DNA from: Betaproteobacteria bacterium
GTDB lineage: Bacteria; Pseudomonadota; Gammaproteobacteria; Burkholderiales; Burkholderiaceae_C
Assembly (NCBI GenBank): GCA_013289985.1
Contig: JABCYW010000060.1
Span: 1 to 32,501 of the forward strand
Reading direction: 5' to 3'
Length of the DNA stretch: 32,501 nt
Below are positions 15,663 to 26,629 of the stretch, one piece after another. The notes under the pieces were generated by a model, which saw nothing but the letters and a program-made list of their open reading frames with translations, was not told the origin of the DNA and ran no database searches. A program made the translations under genes and the position numbers. The first letter of the stretch is position 1. The number at the start of each line of letters is the position of its first letter.

Positions 15663-17060
15663 ATGTTCACGCTTCAATCCGATTCCCCCACGCCCCTGGT
15701 CACGCAGATCGTCGATGGCCTGCGCCGCCTGATCGTCGACGGCAGCCTGCGCACCGGCGCGAAGATCCCGTCGATCCGGCACTTCGCGAAGACGCACCAG
15801 GTGAGCGTGTTCACGGTGGTCGAGGCCTACGACCGGCTGGTGGCGCAGGGCTACCTGGTGTCGCGGCCGCACTCGGGCTTCTTCGTGCGGCGCCGCGCGC
15901 CGGCCGAGGTCGCCGCGGTGCCCGGCTTCGCCTCCACGGCCAGCTTCGACGCGCAGTGGTACCTGCGCAGCATCTTCGAGAACCGCCACCTGGCCGTGAA
16001 GGCCGGCTGCGGCTGGCTGCCGCAGTCGTGGCTGTTCGAGGACGGGGTGCGCCGCAGCCTGCGCGGCCTGGCCGCCGAGAACGTGGAGCTCGACGGCTAC
16101 GGCGACCCGCGCGGCCACCTGCCGCTGCGCGAATGGATCCGCGACGCGCTGGCCGAGCAGGAGGTGTCGCTGCAGCCCGACCAGGTGCTGCTGACGCACG
16201 GCTCCAGCCACGCGCTGGATCTCGCCATCCGCCGCCTCGTGCGCGCGGGCGATGCCGTGCTGGTGGACGACCCGGGCTACTCCAACCTGCTGTTCGCGCT
16301 GCGCGTGGCCGGCGCGCGCCTGATCCCCGTCCAGCGCACGCCGCAGGGCTATGACCTGGCGGCGCTGGAAGAGGCCGTCGTCACGCACCACCCGCGCGTG
16401 TTCTTCACGCAGCCGCGGCTGCAGAGCCCGACGGCGTCCACCGCCACGCTGCCGCAGCTGCACCGCGTGCTGCAGCTGGCCGACAAGCACGGCCTGACCA
16501 TCGTCGAGAACGACCTCTACGTGGACCTCGACCCCGACCCGCGCCCGTCGCTCGCCAGCCTCGACCAGCTGGCGCGCGTGCTCTACGTCGGCAGCTATTC
16601 GAAGACCATCTCGCCCAACCTGCGCGTGGGCTACATCGCCGCGCATCCGGCGCTGATCGACGACCTCGCGCAGCTGAAGATGATCTCGGGCCTCACGTCG
16701 TCCGCCTTCAGCGAGCGCCTGATCCTGGGCGCGCTGACGGAAGGGCGATGGCGCAAGCACCTGAAGAGCCTGCGCACGCGCCTGGCCGAGGCGCACGAGG
16801 CCTGCGGCCAGCGCCTGGTGGGCCTCGGCTTCGAGCTGTTCCACGAGCCCAAGGCCGGCATGTTCCTGTGGGCCCGCCATCGGCGCCTGCCCGACCCCGT
16901 GGCGCTGTCCAACCGCGCCGCGCAGCACGACATCATGCTGGGGCCCGGCAACCTGTTCTCCGCGACGCTGCAGCCCACCGACTGGATGCGGTTCAACGTG
17001 GCGTTCGCGAACGATCCGCGGCTGGCGGCGTTTCTCGAATCGGAATTGGCGGCGGCCTGA
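15663..17060 (+). CDS. MocR/GabR-type regulator (GntR helix-turn-helix plus aminotransferase-like domain)
   Basis: A 465-residue protein. Residues 1-75 form a GntR winged helix (LRTGAKIPSIRHFAKTHQVS, then VFTVVEAYDRLVAQGYL); the rest is a fold-type I aminotransferase-like domain with the PLP lysine retained (YSKTISPNLRVGY, Lys314). The family QNPTG motif reads QSPTA, so the PLP-contacting Asn is Ser; regulation without catalysis is expected. Such proteins sense PLP plus an amino compound, here probably GABA, to control the divergent gabT. I chose ATG 15663 (MFTLQSDSPTPLV); an in-frame ATG at 15573 would translate through the palindrome at 15601-15644 and is unlikely. Confidence 0.92.
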   Translation: MFTLQSDSPTPLVTQIVDGLRRLIVDGSLRTGAKIPSIRHFAKTHQVSVFTVVEAYDRLVAQGYLVSRPHSGFFVRRRAPAEVAAVPGFASTASFDAQWYLRSIFENRHLAVKAGCGWLPQSWLFEDGVRRSLRGLAAENVELDGYGDPRGHLPLREWIRDALAEQEVSLQPDQVLLTHGSSHALDLAIRRLVRAGDAVLVDDPGYSNLLFALRVAGARLIPVQRTPQGYDLAALEEAVVTHHPRVFFTQPRLQSPTASTATLPQLHRVLQLADKHGLTIVENDLYVDLDPDPRPSLASLDQLARVLYVGSYSKTISPNLRVGYIAAHPALIDDLAQLKMISGLTSSAFSERLILGALTEGRWRKHLKSLRTRLAEAHEACGQRLVGLGFELFHEPKAGMFLWARHRRLPDPVALSNRAAQHDIMLGPGNLFSATLQPTDWMRFNVAFANDPRLAAFLESELAAA

Positions 17061-17108
17061 CGGCAGGTGTCATCCTGTGCGCAGTCGCGGGATCCACCCC
17101 CGCCGGGC

Positions 17109-17978
17109 TCACCCCAACCGCGGCTGGATCCCGAAGATCAGGCCGAACACCACCGCCACCACGGTGATGACCAGCCAGATGCGCTGCATCGTCTCGGTGG
17201 CGCGCTTGTCCTTGAGCGCCGCCTCCAGTTGCTCCTGCAGCGAGGCGATCTGCTGGCGCAGCAGCGGCGTCTCCATCTGCGCGCTGACGGCCTCGGCCAG
17301 CAGCGGCGCGGTGAGTTCCTGGGCCTTCTCGGTGTTCCAGGTGGTCTTGAGTTCCTTGATCGAGCGCGCGTAGAACGTGCCGCCGCCGCCCGAGGTCGGC
17401 TTGACGATGAAGCCGGAGCGCGAGAAGAAGGCGTCGCGCAGCGCCATCTCTGCCTCGCCGGGCACGTCCACCTGGTACAGCGAGCCGGTGAGCAGGCTCG
17501 CGTCGGGATGCTCCAGCGCCACCCATTCCACGAGCAGCGCGCGCAGCAGGCTCATGATGCCGGCGCCCTTGGGCTCGGCCAGGATCTGGCCCTTGGGGCC
17601 CAGGCGGGCGGCGCACAGCGGCTTGCCGTCGGCGGCCTTCATGCGCAGCACGCGGAACTGCAGCGCGTTGGTGGCCCGGCCGGTGGAGGTGCGCTCGGCG
17701 AAGTGCTGGGTCTTGCCGTCGCGCGGATCGAACTCGGCCAGCCAGCTCAGTTGCACCCGGTACAGGTGCTCGACGCGGCTGTCGCTCGGGCTGTTCTCCA
17801 CCGCATGGAAGTAGGTGACGCCTGCCACGCGCACATGGCCCGAGGGCACGCGCAGGCGGAACAGGCGCGTGCGCGTTGGCCGCGCGGCCGTCTCCAGCTC
17901 GTGCTGCGTGCTGACCCACGGCGCCGAGGCTGGCGGTGCGTCGGCGGGAATGTCGGGCGAGGGCGCTTGGTCTGGCAT
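17109..17978 (-). CDS. Unknown tail-anchored protein
   Basis: A protein of about 289 residues with no signal peptide. The N-terminus is Pro/Ala-rich; the middle is a soluble alpha/beta region (residues about 35-200, including [19 protein letters not shown]). A Gln/Leu-rich coiled coil follows ([20 protein letters not shown]), and a single transmembrane helix ends the protein ([18 protein letters not shown] plus four residues). This is the layout of a C-tail-anchored inner-membrane protein facing the cytoplasm. The start at 17978 is the first ATG after the likely promoter region; no strong ribosome-binding site is visible. It is divergent from alaS and convergent with mocR. I do not recognise the family. 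Confidence 0.72.
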   Translation of the reverse strand: MPDQAPSPDIPADAPPASAPWVSTQHELETAARPTRTRLFRLRVPSGHVRVAGVTYFHAVENSPSDSRVEHLYRVQLSWLAEFDPRDGKTQHFAERTSTGRATNALQFRVLRMKAADGKPLCAARLGPKGQILAEPKGAGIMSLLRALLVEWVALEHPDASLLTGSLYQVDVPGEAEMALRDAFFSRSGFIVKPTSGGGGTFYARSIKELKTTWNTEKAQELTAPLLAEAVSAQMETPLLRQQIASLQEQLEAALKDKRATETMQRIWLVITVVAVVFGLIFGIQPRLG

Positions 17979-18101
17979 GGCGGGCTGGAAGCGGATGCGC
18001 CGATTGTCCGGCCGCCCTTTGCGACGGCAAGAGGAAATTGCCCGGCAGAAGGTGACGTAGTACCGATTCCAGCCCACCCCGGGGCGGCACACCCGGCCTC
18101 T

Positions 18102-18107
18102 TATAAT
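18102..18107 (+). promoter_or_regulatory. Perfect -10 (TATAAT) of the alaS promoter
   Basis: TATAAT stands out in a very GC-rich interval, 90 bases before the alaS start. No clear -35 is found 16-18 bases upstream. The leader would be about 80 bases and holds a GC-rich CGCCCG/CGGGCG inverted pair. Confidence 0.6.
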
Positions 18108-18197
18108 CACGGGTTACGCGCGACCTCGTCGCACGCCTCATCGTTCCTTGACGCCCGCCCCGGTTCCGCCCGGGCGAGGCCCCCAGAAAGTGCCGGA

Positions 18198-20825
<2,628 letters not shown>

Positions 20826-20935
20826 GCTTCCACGATCCTTGCGCGGCCTCGCGTCGCGCCATGCCGACGCCGCGCGTTCTTCGGAACCCGCGGCGTTATT
20901 CTTTCGAGTCCGCAACCTTCACGGGAGTCACTCGA

Positions 20936-21499
20936 ATGAACCGCTCCGACACCCGCAAGAACGCGCCTCGCATCACATTGCGCCGCGCCACCGTCGCCGA
21001 CGCCGACGGCTTCGCGGCGATGCTGTCGCACACGGAGGTCTATCCGCAACTGCTGCAGATGCCGTTCGGAAGCGCCGAGCACTGGCGCGCGCGGCTCGGC
21101 GAGAACGCGGTGCCCGGCAAGCCCGACCTGCTGCTGGTGGCGGTGACGGACGACGGCGAGATCGTGGGCGGCGCGGGCCTGCATCCGGTGGGCGGATCGC
21201 CGCGACGGCGCCACGCGATGACACTGGGCATGCAGGTGCAGCCGGCCTGGCAGCGCCAGGGCGTGGGCACGCACCTGATGGAGGCGCTGGTCGACTACGC
21301 CGACAACTGGCTGGGCCTGCTGCGCCTCGAGCTGGAGGTCTACGCCGACAACCACAAGGCACAGGCGCTCTACCAGCGCTTCGGCTTCGTGCAGGAGGGC
21401 CTGCATCGCTGCGACACCTTGCGTGCTGGCGTGTACGTGGACAGCCTGTCGATGGCGCGCCTGAACCCGCGGCCGCTGGCAGGCTTCCCGCGCGATTGA
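20936..21499 (+). CDS. GNAT-family N-acetyltransferase
   Basis: A 187-residue protein with the acetyl-CoA binding motif A: MQVQPAWQRQGVGTHLMEAL (Q/RxxGxG), followed by LELEVYADNHKAQALYQRFG, the beta5-alpha4 signature of the YhhY-like amino-acid acetyltransferase group. The start at 20936 has ACGGGAG 8 bases upstream. It lies 110 bases after alaS on the same strand and may be read through from it. The acceptor substrate cannot be named from sequence; an amino acid or a related small amine is the family precedent. Confidence 0.9.
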   Translation: MNRSDTRKNAPRITLRRATVADADGFAAMLSHTEVYPQLLQMPFGSAEHWRARLGENAVPGKPDLLLVAVTDDGEIVGGAGLHPVGGSPRRRHAMTLGMQVQPAWQRQGVGTHLMEALVDYADNWLGLLRLELEVYADNHKAQALYQRFGFVQEGLHRCDTLRAGVYVDSLSMARLNPRPLAGFPRD

Positions 21500-21511
21500 A
21501 CCGGGCGCGCG

Positions 21512-21539
21512 GCGGACGGCATGAGAAAATGCCGTCCGC
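21512..21539. repeat. Strong 11-bp hairpin between the GNAT and SEC-C genes
   Basis: GCGGACGGCAT (21512-21522), loop GAGAAA, ATGCCGTCCGC (21529-21539): a perfect 11-bp stem 12 bases after the GNAT stop and 21 bases before the next start. It has only two T after it, so it is either a weak terminator or a leader hairpin of the next gene. Confidence 0.65.
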
Positions 21540-21560
21540 TTCCCGCTTCGATCGTTCCCG

Positions 21561-22358
21561 ATGACCACGCCGTTCACCAACCTCGTCCACTACCCGACCA
21601 ACACCGACGCCGAGCTCGACCGCCTGCAGCAGCTGGCCGAGCAGCTCTCGGGCTTCGACGAACGCGTGTCGCTCGAATGGCTGGACGGCGCGATGACCGC
21701 GCTGGCCGCCGGCCCGCGCGCCAAGACGGTGGCGGAGTGGCGCGACGCGCTGCTGGGCGACGCCTGGAGCCGCGCCTTCGCCGATCCGCAGGCCGACCGC
21801 GAGGCCACAGCGGTGCTGCAATCGCGCTGGACTGTGCTGCTCAAGCAGCTCGATCCCGAGCTGCTGATGGACGCCGTCGACGAGCTGCGCCTCGCGCCGG
21901 TGATGCTCGAGTGGACCGACGAGGACACGAAGCGCCTGGTCGAGGACGGCACGATCGCCGCCGGTTCCGAGGCCGACGAGATCCCGCTCACCGGCGAGGT
22001 GTGGGCGCACGGCTTCATGGACGTCGTCGAAGGCTTCCCGGACGACTGGAAGGAGCCCGGCGACTCCGCCGAGGAGGGCATGGCCGACGCCTACGACGAG
22101 GTGCTGGCGCGCATCGCGATGCTGACGCTGCACGACCCGGAGGAGCTCGCGAAGACGCTGGAGGAGATGTACCCCGGCGAGAAGCTGGAGCGCGACGACC
22201 TGATCCAGGAGGCGCTGTACGCCGCGCAGGACCTGCGTTGCTACTGGGTGCAGAACGCGGCCAGGCCGGTCACGCGCGTGGTGGGCAGCGTGCCGGGCCG
22301 CAACGACCCCTGCCATTGCGGCAGCGGCAAGAAGTTCAAGAAGTGCCACGGCGCCTGA
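21561..22358 (+). CDS. YecA/UPF0149-family protein with C-terminal SEC-C zinc motif
   Basis: A 265-residue protein. The N-terminal 200 residues are helical and acidic and match the YecA/UPF0149 layout (LDGAMTALAAGP, then GEVWAHGFMDVVEG). The C-terminus is a textbook SEC-C motif, GRNDPCHCGSGKKFKKCHG, which binds zinc and in SecA contacts SecB and ribosomes. Related YecA proteins associate with ribosomes or nascent chains; that role here is inferred. The start at 21561 follows a leader with the hairpin at 21512-21539. It is 46 bases upstream of coaBC on the same strand. Confidence 0.88.
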   Translation: MTTPFTNLVHYPTNTDAELDRLQQLAEQLSGFDERVSLEWLDGAMTALAAGPRAKTVAEWRDALLGDAWSRAFADPQADREATAVLQSRWTVLLKQLDPELLMDAVDELRLAPVMLEWTDEDTKRLVEDGTIAAGSEADEIPLTGEVWAHGFMDVVEGFPDDWKEPGDSAEEGMADAYDEVLARIAMLTLHDPEELAKTLEEMYPGEKLERDDLIQEALYAAQDLRCYWVQNAARPVTRVVGSVPGRNDPCHCGSGKKFKKCHGA

Positions 22359-22404
22359 TCGCACCGCGCCTGCGCGTCGAGCGCGATCACGCTACATTGC
22401 GCCC

Positions 22405-23616
22405 ATGACTGATCGACAAGACCTCGCCGGCAAGCACATCGTGCTCGGCCTCTCGGGCGGCATCGCCTGCTACAAGGCGGCCGATCTCGCGCGCGCGCTC
22501 GTGAAGGCGGGCGCGACGGTGCAGGTGGTGATGACCGCCGGCGCCGAGGCCTTCATCACGGCGGTGACGCTGCAGGCCCTCACCGGCCGGCCCGTGTACA
22601 CGAGCCAGTGGGACGCGCGCCCCGACAACAACATGGCGCACATCAACCTGTCGCGCGAGGCCGATGCCATCCTCGTGGCGCCGGCCAGCGCCGAGTTCAT
22701 GGCCAAGCTGGTGCACGGCCGCGCCGACGACCTGCTGTCGCTGATGTGCCTGGCGCGTCCCATCGCCCGCGTGCCGCTGCTGGTCGCGCCGGCGATGAAC
22801 CGCGAGATGTGGGCGCATCCGGCCACGCAGCGCAACGTGGCGCAGTTGCAGGCCGACGGCACCACGCTGCTGGGCCCCGACGTCGGCGAGCAGGCCTGCC
22901 TCGAGTTCGGCGAAGGCCGCATGCTGGAGGCGGTGGACCTGCGCGACGAGCTGATCGCGTTCTTCCAGCCCAAGATCCTGCGCGGCAAGCGCATCCTCGT
23001 CACCGCCGGCCCCACCTTCGAGGCCATCGACCCGGTGCGCGGCATCACCAACCATTCCAGCGGCAAGATGGGCTTTGCCATCGCGCGCGCCGCGCAGGAA
23101 GCCGGCGCCGACGTGACGCTCGTCGCCGGCCCGGTGCACCTGCCCACGCCGCGCGGCGTGCGCCGCATCGACATCGAGAGCGCGCGCCAGATGCACGCCG
23201 CCGTGATGCCGCTCGCGCGCGAGAGCGACGTGTTCGTGGCCACCGCGGCGGTGGCCGACTGGCGCCCCGCGCAGATGAACGAGCACAAGATCAAGAAGGA
23301 CGGCAAGAAGGTGGCACCCACCTTCGAGCTGACCGAGAACGAGGACATCCTCGCCGATGTCGCGCGACTCGATCCGCGCCCCTACTGCGTGGGCTTCGCG
23401 GCCGAGAGCGAGAACCTGCTCAAGCACGCGCGCGACAAGCTGCAGCGCAAGAACGTGCCGCTGATCGTGGGCAACCTCGGCCCGGCCACCTTCGGTCGCG
23501 ACGACAACGCGCTGGTGCTGGTGGACGCCGCCGGCGAACGCGAGCTGGCGCAGGCCGACAAGCTCACGCTGGCGCGCCAGCTCGTGCAAGAGATCGCCAC
23601 GCGTATCGCTTCCTGA
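22405..23616 (+). CDS. coaBC: Bifunctional phosphopantothenoylcysteine decarboxylase / phosphopantothenate-cysteine ligase
   Basis: A 403-residue two-domain enzyme for steps two and three of coenzyme A synthesis. The CoaC flavoprotein domain (1-190) has SGGIACYKA, catalytic His79 (NNMAHINLS), the substrate clamp PAMNREMW (Asn132) and the reducing Cys165 ([13 protein letters not shown]; the usual LACG context is changed to QACL). The CoaB domain starts near residue 195 with [20 protein letters not shown] and then HSSGKMG, the CTP/phosphopantothenate site. Length matches E. coli Dfp (406). dut follows 83 bases downstream, as in many proteobacteria, but a long palindrome sits between them. Confidence 0.96.
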   Translation: MTDRQDLAGKHIVLGLSGGIACYKAADLARALVKAGATVQVVMTAGAEAFITAVTLQALTGRPVYTSQWDARPDNNMAHINLSREADAILVAPASAEFMAKLVHGRADDLLSLMCLARPIARVPLLVAPAMNREMWAHPATQRNVAQLQADGTTLLGPDVGEQACLEFGEGRMLEAVDLRDELIAFFQPKILRGKRILVTAGPTFEAIDPVRGITNHSSGKMGFAIARAAQEAGADVTLVAGPVHLPTPRGVRRIDIESARQMHAAVMPLARESDVFVATAAVADWRPAQMNEHKIKKDGKKVAPTFELTENEDILADVARLDPRPYCVGFAAESENLLKHARDKLQRKNVPLIVGNLGPATFGRDDNALVLVDAAGERELAQADKLTLARQLVQEIATRIAS

Positions 23617-23625
23617 CCTCCCGGC

Positions 23626-23670
23626 GGTGCCAGGTCTTGCCCCGCAAGTTGCCAGGCAAGACCTGGCACC
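23626..23670. repeat. Long palindrome (REP-like), copy 2
   Basis: 16-base perfect arms GGTGCCAGGTCTTGCC and GGCAAGACCTGGCACC around a 13-base loop. Aligned to the copy at 15601-15644 it differs by two substitutions and one missing base, all in the apical region; the outer arms are identical. It begins 9 bases after the coaBC stop and ends 29 bases before the dut start. Confidence 0.9.
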
Positions 23671-23699
23671 GGATGAACCCTCAAACGCTCGCCGATTCA

Positions 23700-24149
23700 A
23701 TGACCATCATCGATCTCAAGGTTCTCGACGCCCGCATGGCCGACACGCTGCCGGCCTACGCCACGCCGGGCAGCGCCGGCCTCGACCTGCGCGCCTGCCT
23801 CGACGCGCCCGTCGTCCTCGCGCCGGGCCAGACCACGCTGATCCCCACGGGGCTGTCCATCCACATCGGCGACGCCGGCCTGGCCGCGATGATCCTGCCG
23901 CGCTCGGGCCTCGGCCACAAGCACGGCATCGTGCTGGGCAACCTGGTGGGCCTGATCGACTCCGACTACCAGGGCCAGCTGATGGTCAGCTGCTGGAACC
24001 GCGGGCAGGTGGAGTTCACCATCAACCCGATGGAGCGCATCGCGCAGATGGTCATCGTGCCGGTGGTGCAAGCCACGTTCCGGCGCGTGGACGACTTCGA
24101 TGCGTCGCACCGCGGCGAGGGCGGGTTCGGGTCGACCGGAAAGCACTGA
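23700..24149 (+). CDS. dut: dUTP diphosphatase
   Basis: A 149-residue trimeric dUTPase that hydrolyses dUTP to dUMP and pyrophosphate, keeping uracil out of DNA and feeding thymidylate synthesis. All five family motifs are present in order: [50 protein letters not shown] and the C-terminal P-loop-like [12 protein letters not shown]. The start at 23700 ([13 protein letters not shown]) aligns with the E. coli N-terminus; an in-frame ATG at 23673, at the very foot of the palindrome, would add nine residues. Neither has a visible ribosome-binding site, which is odd for an essential gene. Confidence 0.96.
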   Translation: MTIIDLKVLDARMADTLPAYATPGSAGLDLRACLDAPVVLAPGQTTLIPTGLSIHIGDAGLAAMILPRSGLGHKHGIVLGNLVGLIDSDYQGQLMVSCWNRGQVEFTINPMERIAQMVIVPVVQATFRRVDDFDASHRGEGGFGSTGKH

Positions 24150-24168
24150 CGGGCCGTCCCGCCCTGGC

Positions 24169-24696
24169 TCAATGCAGCTGCGAGCGATCCTTCGGCGGCA
24201 GCACCTGCAGCAGCCCCGCGGCATCGTCCTGCACGCTCTTCGCCTCGATCTCGTCGGCCCTCGCGGCGCGCACGCCGCGCACGGCGATGTGCATGCGCAG
24301 CGCCATGCCCGCGAGCGGGTGGTTGCCGTCCAGCACGACGTGCGACGGGTAGACCTCGGTCACGGTGTAGACCGCTTCGGCGGGCATGTCGGGCGTGGCC
24401 GCGCCCTCGGGCAGGCCTTCGAACTGCATGCCCACCTCCACGCCGTCCGGAAACAGCGCGCGATCCTCGAAGCAGACCAGCTCGGAGCGGTACTCGCCGA
24501 ACGCGTGCTCGGGCTCGATCTGCAGTTGCACGTCGTAGCCGGCGGCCTGGCCGTCCAGCGCTTCCTCGACCTTGGGTAGCAGGTCGTCGCCGCCAAAGAA
24601 GAACTCGGTGGGCTCGGTGAGCTCGTCGATGAGCGCGTTCTGGGCGTCCGAAAGCTGCCAGGTGAGCGTGACGACGCAAGGGGCGGAAATGTTCAT
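24169..24696 (-). CDS. SlyD-like FKBP-type peptidyl-prolyl isomerase
   Basis: A 175-residue FKBP with the insert-in-flap arrangement of SlyD: FKBP strands with EFFFGGDDLLPKVEEALDG, the flap start PEHAFGEYRSELV, an inserted chaperone-like domain (about residues 75-125), then the return DGNHPLAGMALRMHIAV. The His-rich metal-binding tail of E. coli SlyD is absent (ends KDRSQLH), so nickel handling is unlikely. It would assist folding of cytosolic proteins. It converges on dut with 19 bases between stops and is divergent from the roxA-like gene, 68 bases away. Confidence 0.9.
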   Translation of the reverse strand: MNISAPCVVTLTWQLSDAQNALIDELTEPTEFFFGGDDLLPKVEEALDGQAAGYDVQLQIEPEHAFGEYRSELVCFEDRALFPDGVEVGMQFEGLPEGAATPDMPAEAVYTVTEVYPSHVVLDGNHPLAGMALRMHIAVRGVRAARADEIEAKSVQDDAAGLLQVLPPKDRSQLH

Positions 24697-24764
24697 CGCC
24701 CAATTTTACGTGGCCTCCCGCGGCCCGCGCGACGCCCGGTTTCTCGAGCAGGGACAATGGCGCC

Positions 24765-25931
24765 ATGAACCTCCGTGAACCCCTCGCGCTGCTGGGCGGC
24801 CTGTCGCCCGCGGCCTTCATGCGCGACGTCTGGCAGAAGCGCCCGTTGCTGATCCGCGGCGCGTTGCCGCTGGTGGCCGACAGCGGTGCGCCGCTCGCGC
24901 CCGTCACGCCCGCGCAACTGTTCGAGCTGGCGTCGCGCGACGATGTCGAGTCTCGGCTCGTGATCCAGGGCGGCAAGGCCTCGAAAGGCAAGGCGCCGGT
25001 GGGCGACGGCTGGCGGCTGAAGCACGGCCCGTTCGCGCGCCGCGCGCTGCCGCCCCTGTCGCAGCGCGGCTGGACGATGCTGGTGCAGGGTGTCGACCTG
25101 CACGTGCAGGCCGCGCACGAGCTGCTGCAGCGCTTCCGTTTCGTGGCCGACGCGCGCGTCGACGACCTGATGGTGTCGTACGCGAGCCCGGGCGGCGGCG
25201 TCGGCGCCCACGTCGATTCGTACGACGTGTTCCTGCTGCAGGTGCACGGCCACCGGCGCTGGCGAGTGGGGCCGGTGGACGACGCGTCGTTCGTCGACGG
25301 CCTGCCCGTGCGCATCCTCGAGCGCTTCGAGCCCACCGAGGAATGGGTGCTGGGCCCGGGCGACATGCTCTACGTGCCGCCGCGCTGGGGCCACGATGGC
25401 GTCGCCGAGGACGAGTGCATGACCTGCTCGATCGGCTTTCGCACGCCCATGGGCACCGAGCTCGCGCGCGAGCTGTTGCAGCGCGTGCTCGACGACGTCG
25501 AGGCCGACCCGGACGAGCCGCACTTCCGCGACCCGCCGCGCAGTGCCACGGAGACGCCCGCCCGCATGCCCGCGGCGCTCGACGCCTTCGCGCGCAAGGC
25601 CGTCGATCGCCTGCTGCGCGACCCGTCGCAACTGGCGCGCGCGCTCGGCGAGGTGATGACGGAGCCCAAGCCGCAGGTGTGGTTCGAGACGGGCCTCGAA
25701 CGAGGGGAGGGCGCCGGCTTGCGGCTCGATCGGCGCTCGCGCATGATGTACGACGAACGGCACGTCTTCATCAATGGCGAGTCGTTCACCGCGGCGGGCC
25801 GCGATGCGACGTTGATGCGCGAGCTCGCCGACGCACGCCGGCTCACCGCGCAGCAATGCCATCGGCTGTCGGCCGGTGCGCGGGCCGTGGTGGCCGACTG
25901 GGTGGCACAGGGATGGGCACATGACGATTGA
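24765..25931 (+). CDS. roxA: Cupin (JmjC-like) ribosomal protein L16 arginine hydroxylase
   Basis: A 388-residue 2-oxoglutarate/Fe(II) oxygenase of the YcfD/RoxA type, which hydroxylates an arginine of ribosomal protein L16. It opens with a typical FMRDVWQKRPLLIRGALP. The iron triad is visible: His149-x-Asp151 in GAHVDSYDVFLLQVHGHRRW and His210 in YVPPRWGHDG. A helical dimerisation region and a winged-helix-like C-terminal domain follow. Length is close to E. coli YcfD (373). It overlaps the next gene by 11 bases, which suggests coupled translation. Substrate is inferred from family; the sequence supports the fold and active site strongly. Confidence 0.9.
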   Translation: MNLREPLALLGGLSPAAFMRDVWQKRPLLIRGALPLVADSGAPLAPVTPAQLFELASRDDVESRLVIQGGKASKGKAPVGDGWRLKHGPFARRALPPLSQRGWTMLVQGVDLHVQAAHELLQRFRFVADARVDDLMVSYASPGGGVGAHVDSYDVFLLQVHGHRRWRVGPVDDASFVDGLPVRILERFEPTEEWVLGPGDMLYVPPRWGHDGVAEDECMTCSIGFRTPMGTELARELLQRVLDDVEADPDEPHFRDPPRSATETPARMPAALDAFARKAVDRLLRDPSQLARALGEVMTEPKPQVWFETGLERGEGAGLRLDRRSRMMYDERHVFINGESFTAAGRDATLMRELADARRLTAQQCHRLSAGARAVVADWVAQGWAHDD

Positions 25932-26478
25932 CGATCCGGCGCAGCGTCCGCCGGCAATGGACGACGTAACGGGGTTACCTCAAGCCCGGGCCGCCAGCGG
26001 CGGCAAGGGCTTCGAGGGTGCGGTGGAATTCGGGCAGGCGTTGCGCGGCGCGATGCTGCTTGCGTGCGGCGAACAGACGCGCCGACTCTGCTGGTGCGAC
26101 GAAGACTTCGCGGAGTGGCCGATCGGCGAGGCCGAGTGGCTCGAGCAGCTCACGCGCTGGGCCCGGGTGGGTGGTCGCGAGCTCGTGGTGATCGCGCGCG
26201 ACTACGCGGTCATCGAGCGCCGCCATCCGCGCTTCGTCGCCTGGCGGCGCGACTGGTCGCATGTCGTGCAGTGCCTGGTGCCCGAGGAGGCGCGCACCGA
26301 GCCGCTGCCCACGTTGTGGATCGACAGCGACGACCAGGTGCTGCGTGTGTTCGACCGCGATCACCTGCGCGGCCGCATCGGTTTCGACCGCGTCGATCGC
26401 CAACGCGCGCGCGAGGACTTTGATGCGATTTCGCAACGTGCGAGTCCGGGTTTTGCGGCGGGGACACTGGGACTCTGA
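25921..26478 (+). CDS. Hypothetical protein coupled to the roxA-like gene
   Basis: A 185-residue soluble protein with no signal peptide or membrane helix. It contains CGEQTRRLCWCDEDFAEWPI, GRELVVIARDYAVIERRHPR and FVAWRRDWSHVVQC, i.e. an alpha/beta pattern rich in Trp and Arg that loosely recalls uncharacterised DUF7931-type proteins found beside GNAT or cupin genes; I am not certain of that. The ATG at 25921 lies inside the last codons of the cupin gene (11-base overlap), so the two are an operon. The promoter at 26499 for the next gene begins 21 bases after its stop. No function can be named. Confidence 0.7.
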   Translation: MTIDDPAQRPPAMDDVTGLPQARAASGGKGFEGAVEFGQALRGAMLLACGEQTRRLCWCDEDFAEWPIGEAEWLEQLTRWARVGGRELVVIARDYAVIERRHPRFVAWRRDWSHVVQCLVPEEARTEPLPTLWIDSDDQVLRVFDRDHLRGRIGFDRVDRQRAREDFDAISQRASPGFAAGTLGL

Positions 26479-26498
26479 AAAGGTTCCGTATGGATGGG

Positions 26499-26504
26499 TA
26501 TAAT
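26499..26504 (+). promoter_or_regulatory. Perfect -10 (TATAAT) for the small lipoprotein gene
   Basis: GGTATAATGG carries a perfect TATAAT. CTGAAA, 18 bases upstream (26475-26480), matches TTGACA at four of six positions. The leader is about 120 bases, longer than needed, and contains GATAC (26556) and GTATC (26576) as foot of a possible stem-loop. Confidence 0.7.
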
Positions 26505-26629
26505 GGCGGGCTAGGCACAGGAAATGCTCGAGCTTGGCCTGCTGTCTTTTGCTCGGATACCTGCCGTGAGGGCGAGTATCTGGATTACCGGTAATGGTTC
26601 GAACCCAAAATTTTTCTTCGAGGAAATTC

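Noticed and set aside
17067-18197. N-terminal extension of alaS to 1252 residues
   Set aside because: The extension is antisense to the tail-anchored gene, crosses the TATAAT promoter, and AlaRS begins canonically at 18198.
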